NCBI GenBank assembly: GCA_045588485.1
Contig: JAZNEI010000045.1
Coordinates: forward strand, 1-5,585
Length of the DNA stretch: 5,585 nt
DNA from: HGM04593 sp045588485
GTDB lineage: Bacteria; Bacteroidota; Bacteroidia; Bacteroidales; Bacteroidaceae
Direction: 5' to 3'
The position numbers and the translations under genes are program-made. Below are positions 1 to 5,585 of the stretch, in pieces. Position 1 is the stretch's first letter. Each line of letters opens with the position of its first letter. The notes below the pieces were generated by a model. It searched no databases. It was given only the letters and a program-made list of their open reading frames with translations, and was not told where the DNA came from.

Positions 1-1137
1 GCCTGCCGGGTCGATACTATTCCAATCGACCTTGTAACGCATACGATAGAAACCAACAGGAGTATCTGCCGGTATAGTAAAATTGGGAACGCCTGCCGCA
101 ATTGTATTACCATCGGAAACAGTTGTTCCGTTACTCTTGTACCACACATTGTCTATCATTACAGCATTGTGACTTACCACATCACTGTCATCGGCCGGAG
201 TTCCGTTGGTATTCAATGTACCTTTGAAAACACCGTCATTACCCCAATCGACATACACGTATCCGCTCATCCATGCGCCTGAATAATTGAATTTAGGCTG
301 CACCGTTTCACCCGGTGTTGCCGAGAATACATTATCGAGAATGTTGTTACTATACACCATCTTGCTTTTTGTAGTCGATGAATAGTTATTGAGGCCTACA
401 CTATGCAAAACACGGTCTGTACGTGTAGCAGTTGCATTCTCGGCAAATGACAAAGAATACTTTTCTGTCGAGAATCGTTTATCGGGATTGTTATCTACCA
501 CAATTTCATCAAAATATGCAACCCAATCGTTCTTGTCGGCATGAGGCGAACGTAAATCAGGAACAATAACCAAAGAGTAAATATCAATTCCACTATTCGC
601 ATTTTCTTCTTTTGAATAAGAAAAGCCCTTAAACTTCACTACAATATCCTGCCAGCCCTCTTTTGCCTTTACATCGTTGGTTGTCCAAGCCCAAAATTGT
701 TCTTCTTCTCCTGTCTGCCAGTTCCAACTATCCTCAATTCTTTTACCTAAGCCCATGACCATCATACGACTGTCAACAGGTTTATCTTTGAGGTAGGCCA
801 TTACATGAATGTACTGATACTCCTTTGTTACACGAATAGGCTCTTTAAGGTCTATTCTGACACCAAACGCATTACTACCGAAACGACTGCGTTGCAGAGC
901 CACAACCTTGTTTGTAGAGTTTGGTGCCATACCAATCACATCATCGACCGAAGTGTCGGGATTTTCAGTAACTCCTGCATTTCCTTCGAGGACACCTGTA
1001 CGGAAAGGGCTCTCCTCCCACTGGTCGTAAACACTTATAGTCTTATAATCATCGCTGTCGAATGTTATAGCTGTTTGCGCTGAAGATGTAAGGCCTAAAA
1101 ACATCAACGCTGCTGAAAATAATATATTCTTTTTCAT
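1..1137 (-). CDS. Exported protein with jelly-roll-like N-terminus and GEVED-type domain (3' partial)
   Basis: The frame is open from ATG at 1137-1135 to the window edge: 379 codons with no stop, so the C-terminus is missing. The start is supported by an in-frame TAA at 1155-1153 and by a signal peptide beginning MKKNILFSAALMFLGL, with likely signal peptidase I cleavage after SSA (residue 20). Residues ~22-218 are beta-rich and end in VAYFDEIVVDN (206-216), the type of closing strand common in carbohydrate-binding jelly rolls; I cannot name the family. Residues ~227-379 resemble a GEVED domain: YVYVDWGNDGVF (293-304), then FTIPADTPVGFYRMRYKVDW (353-372). GEVED domains occur in surface and secreted proteins, often beside enzymes or adhesion modules. 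No catalytic motif is visible. It lies 33 bp downstream of the fucosidase on the same strand, so co-transcription is likely. A role in glycan binding or assisting the fucosidase is inference. A further domain, possibly enzymatic, could lie beyond the edge. Confidence 0.8.
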   Translation of the reverse strand, partial: MKKNILFSAALMFLGLTSSAQTAITFDSDDYKTISVYDQWEESPFRTGVLEGNAGVTENPDTSVDDVIGMAPNSTNKVVALQRSRFGSNAFGVRIDLKEPIRVTKEYQYIHVMAYLKDKPVDSRMMVMGLGKRIEDSWNWQTGEEEQFWAWTTNDVKAKEGWQDIVVKFKGFSYSKEENANSGIDIYSLVIVPDLRSPHADKNDWVAYFDEIVVDNNPDKRFSTEKYSLSFAENATATRTDRVLHSVGLNNYSSTTKSKMVYSNNILDNVFSATPGETVQPKFNYSGAWMSGYVYVDWGNDGVFKGTLNTNGTPADDSDVVSHNAVMIDNVWYKSNGTTVSDGNTIAAGVPNFTIPADTPVGFYRMRYKVDWNSIDPAG

Positions 1138-1170
1138 AATTTTTCTTTTTAATTATTGTGTCGATGTTTA

Positions 1171-2706
1171 TCAATATACGTTCAGATTTGATAGCAGAGG
1201 ACAAGCGCGGCTGTCAAGGATTGTTACACGCAGTTTCTTTGCGTTGTAGCCATTGCCGTAGCTCTCGCTTGTCTTTCCGTTCAAAGGAATAATGCGCTTG
1301 TAGCCGACAGTTGTTGTCTGCATAGCAGGAGCAAGCTCTGTCCACGACTCACCATCTGCGCTGTATTCTATCTTAAAGTCTTTGATACGCTGACCCAAAG
1401 CAACGGGCTCCTGCATAACCAGATAACGTATAACCTGAGGAGTATCCCAAGAGAGTGTTATTGTTGCTGTTAGATTATCATCGTTTGTACCCCAATATGT
1501 CTCTTTGTTACCATCGGTAAGATTAGCAGCCTCGTAGTGTCCGCCTGTACGTGTCTCGCTCACCTCGATTTTTGCGCTTTTTGCAAAATCGGTAGCCTCG
1601 GTACTTGCATCAAGGCCATATACAGGCACAGCCAGACGCTCGTGTAACATTTTACCAAGTTTCTTTAACTCAGACACTGTATTATCGGGAAGTACTCCAT
1701 ATTGATTGGGAGGACAGTTGAGAATAAGAGTTGCATTGCGTCCCACTGTCTCAAGATACATCTGGAAAAGACGCTCGGCACTCTTCATACTCTCGCCCTG
1801 ATGCCAGAACCAACCTGCGCTTGTAGCCTTGGCGTCGCTCTCACCGGGATTCCAGAACCAACCGTTGATATCACCCTCTTCGCGTACAACAGTCTCGGAC
1901 ATATAATCGGTCATTGCCCAGTTTGTCTCACCGGCATAACCCGACTCGTTACCAATCCAACGAGCCTCGCCACCTACGCCCCAAAGTACGCAGTTAGGTG
2001 CAATCTTGTGAACACGTGTACGAAGGTTGGGAGTATCGTAATAGATCTCGGCATCAATTTCGCGTGTACCGCCTTCACCACCATAGTAACCGTCACCACC
2101 ACGTGCTCCATCGAACCACATCTCGAACTGGTCATCGCCATACTCGGCCAACTCCTCACACTGTTTCAGGAACACCTCGGTAACGTATGTATCCTTACCA
2201 TAGTGTGCCGAGTTACGGTCCCAAGGAGATATGTAGAAACCATATTTCATATTGTGCTTGCGGCTGGCCTCGGCATACAATTTAGGGATATTGGCATTGC
2301 GACCATTGTCATTACCTGCATTTTTGATGCTGTGCTCGGTAGTAGCTGTTGGCCACAAGCAGAAACCGTCGTGATGCTTTACCACAGCAATACCGCCATT
2401 CATTCCGGCTGCTTTCACAGCTGTAACCCACTGTTCGGGATTAGGCATAGCCTTTGGAGCGTATTTCGATTCGGGCTCGTTTCCGAAGCCCCACTCCAGG
2501 CCTGTAAAGGTGTTCATTCCATAGTGGAAGAAAGCATAGAACTCGGTCTCTTGCCATTTCAACTGACGCTCGTGAGGAATAGGATGCACGGCAGCCGGTA
2601 CATTGTCGGGATTGGCAGGAGCTTCATCTTTTAGCTGAAACTGTGCCATTGTGGCTGTTGGAGCCAACAACCCGCACAAAACTAAAGTCGTAAATAATTT
2701 TTTCAT
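1171..2706 (-). CDS. Exported GH29 alpha-L-fucosidase with C-terminal F5/8-type (CBM32-like) domain
   Basis: This complete 511-residue enzyme is predicted to hydrolyse terminal alpha-L-fucose from glycans outside the cytoplasm. The signal peptide is residues 1-21 (cleavage after TMA). The catalytic (beta/alpha)8 domain spans ~40-365: FYAFFHYGMNTFTGLEWG (56-73), the substrate-binding HHDGF motif (111-115), YGFYISPWD (155-163), and EMWFDGARGGDGYYGG (195-210), where D199 is the expected nucleophile. The acid/base Glu is probably E254 or E260 in GNESGYAGETNW (252-263); I cannot decide which. The Gly-rich stretch after the nucleophile resembles the GH29-B group, known for alpha-1,3/1,4-fucose on Lewis-type structures, but that assignment is tentative. 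Residues ~380-511 form a galactose-binding-like domain (AANLTDGNKETYWG at 393-406; FKIEYSADGESW at 444-455). The start at 2706 is fixed by an in-frame TAA at 2721-2719 and by the signal peptide. It is likely the first gene of a unit with the downstream GEVED protein. No truncation or missing motif is seen. Confidence 0.93.
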   Translation of the reverse strand: MKKLFTTLVLCGLLAPTATMAQFQLKDEAPANPDNVPAAVHPIPHERQLKWQETEFYAFFHYGMNTFTGLEWGFGNEPESKYAPKAMPNPEQWVTAVKAAGMNGGIAVVKHHDGFCLWPTATTEHSIKNAGNDNGRNANIPKLYAEASRKHNMKYGFYISPWDRNSAHYGKDTYVTEVFLKQCEELAEYGDDQFEMWFDGARGGDGYYGGEGGTREIDAEIYYDTPNLRTRVHKIAPNCVLWGVGGEARWIGNESGYAGETNWAMTDYMSETVVREEGDINGWFWNPGESDAKATSAGWFWHQGESMKSAERLFQMYLETVGRNATLILNCPPNQYGVLPDNTVSELKKLGKMLHERLAVPVYGLDASTEATDFAKSAKIEVSETRTGGHYEAANLTDGNKETYWGTNDDNLTATITLSWDTPQVIRYLVMQEPVALGQRIKDFKIEYSADGESWTELAPAMQTTTVGYKRIIPLNGKTSESYGNGYNAKKLRVTILDSRACPLLSNLNVY

Positions 2707-2742
2707 AAAATAATATAGTTAGTTAAAAATCAAGTTCTTTGC

Positions 2743-2755
2743 AATAGATACTATT
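2743..2755. promoter_or_regulatory. Short palindrome near the predicted fucosidase transcription start
   Basis: AATAG-ATA-CTATT is a 5-bp perfect inverted repeat with a 3-base centre, lying where the fucosidase transcript is predicted to begin. It could be an operator half-site pair, but a 5-bp arm in AT-rich DNA easily arises by chance. No second copy was noticed elsewhere in the divergent region. Confidence 0.15.
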
Positions 2756-2757
2756 AT

Positions 2758-2787
2758 ACAAGATACATTACCCCAATATTATGCAAA
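2758..2787 (-). promoter_or_regulatory. Candidate Bacteroidetes-type promoter of the fucosidase unit
   Basis: Read on the minus strand, TTTG (2787-2784) is followed after 18 bases by TATCTTGT (2765-2758). The Bacteroides housekeeping consensus is a -33 TTTG and a -7 TAnnTTTG about 19-21 bases apart. The upstream box is perfect; the downstream box matches TAnnTT but ends GT instead of TG, and the spacing is slightly short. Transcription would begin near 2750, leaving a leader of about 45 bases before the ATG at 2706. A 14-base T run on this strand (2802-2789) lies one base upstream of the TTTG box. The call rests on pattern matching in very AT-rich DNA, where chance matches are common. Confidence 0.4.
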
Positions 2788-2788
2788 G

Positions 2789-2802
2789 AAAAAAAAAAAA
2801 AA
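2789..2802. repeat. Homopolymer run of 14 A (14 T on the minus strand)
   Basis: An uninterrupted run of 14 A lies in the divergent intergenic region, one base upstream of the candidate -33 box of the fucosidase promoter. Tracts of this length bend DNA, can act like upstream promoter elements, and are prone to slippage during replication and to sequencing error. The run itself is directly seen; any regulatory effect is inference. Confidence 0.9.
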
Positions 2803-2885
2803 CGGAACAACAAAATTGATATTTAACAAAGTGAAGCATTTATTTAAAATAAAAAGCAGAACAAATAAAAAATACGCATCCGATA

Positions 2886-2893
2886 TACGTTTC
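2886..2893 (+). promoter_or_regulatory. Weak candidate -7 box for the TonB-dependent receptor
   Basis: TACGTTTC matches seven of eight positions of the Bacteroides -7 consensus TAnnTTTG (two of them unconstrained). It would place the transcription start near 2900, about 48 bases before the ATG at 2948. No TTTG box is visible at the right distance upstream (the sequence there is A-rich), so this is a low-confidence call. The rest of the divergent region 2803-2947 is AT-rich and shows nothing else I can name. Confidence 0.2.
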
Positions 2894-2947
2894 TTCATTT
2901 TTTAGCGTTTAAGTATAGTAACGCACGCACGTATTATAAAATAAAGA

Positions 2948-5341
2948 ATGAATAAGCTACGCACTATAATAGTATTTCTACTGCTGACGATTATCACCCT
3001 ATCGGTGCAGGCGCAGAGGGTAACAATAAAGGGACGGGTAACCGACGACAAGCAGCAACCCATTGAGATTGCCAATGTAAAGGTAGAGGGACAGGCAGCA
3101 GGCACTGTCACCGACCTTAAAGGCAACTACATTTTCAGCTGTGCAAGCAGCGACAGCCTTGTAATAAGCTACTCTATGCTGGGCTATCAGACACGTAAAC
3201 GTACGCTGCGCAACCCCAAAGACACCGTAACCCTGAACGTAACGCTGCCGACAATGGACTACACCCTCGACGGTGTTGAGATTGTAGACAAAGAGCGTCA
3301 GATGGGTGGAACACAAAAGATTGAAATGCCCGAGCAGATGCGGCTGCTGCCCGATGCAAGCGGCAATGGTGTAGAGTCGATAATATCGGCACAGGCTGGC
3401 GTAAGTTCGCACAACGAGCTTAGCTCACAATATAATGTTCGCGGTGGAAACTTCGACGAGAACAGCGTATATGTTAACGGGATAGAGATTTACCGCCCGC
3501 TGCTCATACGTGCCGGACAGCAAGAGGGCCTCAGCTTCCTGAATCCCGACATGGTTGGTTCAATTGCTTTCTCGACAGGTGGTTACGAGGCAAAATATGG
3601 CGACAAGATGTCGTCGGTGCTCGATATCACTTACCGTCGTCCGAAGTCGTTCGAGAGCAGTGTATCGGCAAGCCTTTTGGGGGCAAGCATATATGCCGCT
3701 GTAGGAAATAACAAATACAGTTTCTCGAATTCGGTACGATACAAAAGCAACCGCTATCTATTGGGTACACTCGACACAAAAGGCGAGTATAACCCCGAAT
3801 TCATAGACTATCAGACATTCTTCGAGTGGCGACCCACCCAGAAGTTGAGCCTCAGTTTCATCGGTAATATCTCTCGCAACCAATACGAGTTTACACCTAC
3901 CGACCGCAGCACATCATTCGGCACAATGGAGAATGCCAAAGAGTTTAAGGTCTATTTTGCAGGATGGGAGAAGGACCATTTCAACACCCTCTTCGGGTCG
4001 CTATCGCTCAACTACACCATCGACGAATATAACCGTCTGTCGCTGCAAGGCTCGGTATTCAACACAAACGAGGAGGAGACATACGACATTATCGGCGAAT
4101 ATTGGATAGACGATATAAATGCCGACGAGAACATGAGCGTGGGACGATATATGGAGCATGCACGCAACTACCTTGAAGCAGATGTACGAACACTCTCACT
4201 TAGTGGTACACACTTTATAAAATCGCACGACCTCAGATGGGGTGTGCAGTGGAAAGGTGAGCACATCAAAGACAATCAGCGCGAGTGGGAGATGCGCGAC
4301 TCGGCAGGATACAACATTCCTCATACGGGCAACTCACTTATGCCGATATACAGCCTGCGTTCTCGCACCACAACAAGCAGCAACCACATAAAAGCCTACG
4401 TACAGGATACATATAAGTTCAACAGCTCGCTGGGAGTAGTATCGCTGAATGCCGGTGTGCGCTTGTCGCATTGGGATTGGAACGACGAGTTTCTTGTATC
4501 GCCACGCGCCTCGGTGGGACTTATCCCAAAGTTCAACGACAAGATGACACTGCGCTTTGCAACGGGACTATATTATCAGGTACCTTTCTTTAAGGAGCTG
4601 CGCGACACAGTCACTACCGAAGGGATAACAACTGTTGTGCTTAACAAGAATATAAAATCGCAGCGCTCGTTACATTTTGTCTTAGGCTGCGATTATATGT
4701 TCAAGATGTTCGACCGACCTTTTAAGTTCACAGCCGAGGCATACTACAAAAAGCTCGACAACATAATCCCTTATAATGTCGATAATGTACGCATCGTCTA
4801 CTATGGCGAGAATTGCGCCCGAGGCTATGCAACAGGACTGGACATGAAACTGTTCGGAGAGTTTGTTCCCGGTACCGACTCGTGGATTACATTCTCTATC
4901 ATGGATACAAAGGAGAAAATCAACGGAGGCGATTGGCTTCCCCGCCCCACCGACCAGACATTCAACGCCTCGATATTCTTTACCGACTTTTTCCCGGGTA
5001 CCAAGCGTTGGAAGATGAGCCTGCGCGGTGTATATGCCGACGGACTGCCATTCGGACCGCCTCACACGGGACGTGAGAAACAGACCTTCCGCGCTCCTGC
5101 CTACAAGCGTGTGGATATTGGAATGTCCTACCGTCTGTTGGATAACACCGAGTATATCTACCGTACCGGGTTGTATCAGTATATCAAGAATATCTGGTTG
5201 GGTATTGATGCATTCAACCTGCTCGACATAAATAATGTAAACTCCTACTATTGGGTCAGCGACATATATAACAACAATTTTGCAGTTCCTAACTACCTCA
5301 CAGGACGACAGCTTAATCTGCGAGTACTTGTGGAGTTGTAA
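2948..5341 (+). CDS. TonB-dependent outer-membrane receptor with carboxypeptidase-regulatory-like N-terminal domain (non-SusC type)
   Basis: This complete 797-residue protein is a TonB-powered outer-membrane importer. A signal peptide covers residues 1-22 (cleavage after VQA). Residues ~26-100 are a carboxypeptidase-regulatory-like beta-sandwich (IKGRVTDDKQQPIEIANVKV, 27-46; GTVTDLKGNYIF, 52-63). LDGVEIVD (107-114) is a plausible TonB box. The plug is ~125-230: SIISAQAGVSSHNELSSQYN (144-163), VRGGNFDENSVYVNGIEIYR (164-183) and GGYEAKYGDKMSSVLDI (211-227). The rest is a 22-strand-type barrel ending FNLLDINNVNSYYW (756-769) and LTGRQLNLRVLVEL (784-797). It ends in Leu where most outer-membrane proteins end in an aromatic residue. 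At 797 residues it is shorter than typical SusC (~1000), has VYVNGIEIYR where SusC has a YVIDG-type motif, and has no SusD neighbour; its ligand cannot be named. The start is fixed by an in-frame TAA at 2942-2944. It is transcribed divergently from the fucosidase across 241 bp. Confidence 0.93.
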   Translation: MNKLRTIIVFLLLTIITLSVQAQRVTIKGRVTDDKQQPIEIANVKVEGQAAGTVTDLKGNYIFSCASSDSLVISYSMLGYQTRKRTLRNPKDTVTLNVTLPTMDYTLDGVEIVDKERQMGGTQKIEMPEQMRLLPDASGNGVESIISAQAGVSSHNELSSQYNVRGGNFDENSVYVNGIEIYRPLLIRAGQQEGLSFLNPDMVGSIAFSTGGYEAKYGDKMSSVLDITYRRPKSFESSVSASLLGASIYAAVGNNKYSFSNSVRYKSNRYLLGTLDTKGEYNPEFIDYQTFFEWRPTQKLSLSFIGNISRNQYEFTPTDRSTSFGTMENAKEFKVYFAGWEKDHFNTLFGSLSLNYTIDEYNRLSLQGSVFNTNEEETYDIIGEYWIDDINADENMSVGRYMEHARNYLEADVRTLSLSGTHFIKSHDLRWGVQWKGEHIKDNQREWEMRDSAGYNIPHTGNSLMPIYSLRSRTTTSSNHIKAYVQDTYKFNSSLGVVSLNAGVRLSHWDWNDEFLVSPRASVGLIPKFNDKMTLRFATGLYYQVPFFKELRDTVTTEGITTVVLNKNIKSQRSLHFVLGCDYMFKMFDRPFKFTAEAYYKKLDNIIPYNVDNVRIVYYGENCARGYATGLDMKLFGEFVPGTDSWITFSIMDTKEKINGGDWLPRPTDQTFNASIFFTDFFPGTKRWKMSLRGVYADGLPFGPPHTGREKQTFRAPAYKRVDIGMSYRLLDNTEYIYRTGLYQYIKNIWLGIDAFNLLDINNVNSYYWVSDIYNNNFAVPNYLTGRQLNLRVLVEL

Positions 5342-5452
5342 CAGTATTTCCGGCTGCTGAACGCATTTATTTATTATTGGTGTACGGTAAAACTTTTTCA
5401 GTCTCTCATTTAGGCTTGTTTGCTAAATTCAGCCTTTCATTGTTATTTTTCT

Positions 5453-5480
5453 CCTACTTTTCGTGCCGACGAAAAGTAGG
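5453..5480. repeat. Perfect 12-bp hairpin with GCCG loop
   Basis: CCTACTTTTCGT (5453-5464) pairs perfectly with ACGAAAAGTAGG (5469-5480) across the four-base loop GCCG. It begins 111 bp after the receptor stop codon. Neither strand has a U-run directly after the stem (CAAAAGG on plus, AGAAAAATAAC on minus), so it is not a standard intrinsic terminator, although it may protect or end the receptor transcript. I recognise similar sequence from intergenic repeats in Bacteroidales genomes and treat it as the left part of such an element. The stretch before it, 5342-5452, is AT-rich and holds only a weak 6-bp stem (ATTTAG at 5408-5413 with CTAAAT at 5423-5428). Confidence 0.85.
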
Positions 5481-5585
5481 CAAAAGGCTCTGCGCACGGA
5501 AAATCTTAACGTAAAATGCTCACGATGTTTTTTGGGTGCTGCGGAACTCGCTTCGCTCAAACATCCTCGCACTTAATCCAAAAAA
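5453..5585. repeat. Probable dispersed Bacteroidales intergenic repeat, cut by the window end
   Basis: The block after the hairpin differs in composition from the AT-rich sequence before it and contains the strings GCTCACGATGTTTTTTGG and GGAACTCGCTTCGCTCAAAC, which I associate from memory with a non-coding repeat scattered between genes in Bacteroidales. Its last part forms a nested inverted repeat: TTTTTTGG (5528-5535) pairs with CCAAAAAA (5578-5585), and inside it GTGC (5536-5539) pairs with GCAC (5569-5572). Because pairing reaches the last base of the window, the outer arm probably continues beyond it. No transposase or convincing reading frame is present. Function is unknown; a miniature mobile element or a structured RNA 3' end are both possible. 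Confidence 0.55.

Noticed and set aside
805..1083. A 92-codon plus-strand frame
   Set aside because: It is antisense to the GEVED-protein gene, whose frame is open for 379 codons with a signal peptide and domain motifs. The plus-strand product shows no features.
1702..2634. A 310-codon open frame on the plus strand, antisense to the fucosidase
   Set aside because: It lies wholly inside a gene with clear GH29 motifs, its translation is rich in Cys, His, Thr and Ile with no recognisable domain, and it has no plausible leader. It is a shadow frame.
2674..2706. Possible lipobox LVLC at residues 8-11 of the fucosidase
   Set aside because: The residue before Cys is Leu rather than Gly, Ala or Ser, and the Cys sits too early, inside the hydrophobic core. 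A signal peptidase I site after TMA fits better, so I do not call a lipoprotein.
2885..2934. ATACGT / ACGTAT inverted repeat upstream of the receptor
   Set aside because: The arms are only 6 bp and 38 bases apart, pairing fails on extension, and chance is a sufficient explanation.
2999..3412. Minus-strand open frames (137 codons and shorter) over the receptor gene start
   Set aside because: They are antisense to the signal peptide, regulatory-like domain and plug of a complete TonB-dependent receptor, and have no domain of their own.
5453..5480. Hairpin as a Rho-independent terminator
   Set aside because: The stem is strong, but no U-run follows it on either strand, so I annotate it as a repeat hairpin only.
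5522..5563. Short minus-strand frame MFERSEFRSTQKTS ending at TGA
   Set aside because: It is 14 codons long and falls entirely within the intergenic repeat. Such peptides are typical by-products of this kind of repeat, with no sign of real translation.

Overview
The window looks like a piece of a Bacteroidales (Bacteroidota) chromosome. The signs are a TonB-dependent outer-membrane receptor with an N-terminal carboxypeptidase-regulatory-like extension, an exported family GH29 alpha-L-fucosidase with a C-terminal galactose-binding-like domain, A/T-rich leaders with no Shine-Dalgarno sequence, and an intergenic repeat of a kind I recognise from this group. The genus cannot be fixed from the sequence alone.

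Layout. Positions 1-1137 (minus strand) hold the first 379 codons of an exported, non-enzymatic-looking protein with a jelly-roll-like N-terminal region followed by a GEVED-type domain. Its 3' end lies outside the window. Just upstream on the same strand, 33 bp away, is a complete GH29 alpha-L-fucosidase (1171-2706), so the two probably form one transcript read leftwards. A 241-bp AT-rich region (2707-2947) then separates this unit from a divergent, complete TonB-dependent receptor (2948-5341, plus strand). The last 244 bp (5342-5585) carry no convincing gene. They contain a perfect 12-bp hairpin and the start of a larger inverted repeat that is cut by the window end.

How the genes may work together. 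The fucosidase is predicted to remove alpha-linked fucose from glycans outside the cytoplasm. The GEVED protein is a plausible co-secreted accessory or adhesive partner. The receptor could import a small ligand through the outer membrane using TonB. However, it is not a classical SusC and no SusD is present, so a shared substrate with the fucosidase is only a guess from position. I see no defence system, CRISPR array, transposase, tRNA or rRNA. The catalogue is mostly ordinary glycan-degradation and transport genes; the less ordinary parts are the repeat at the right end and the A-tract beside the candidate fucosidase promoter.
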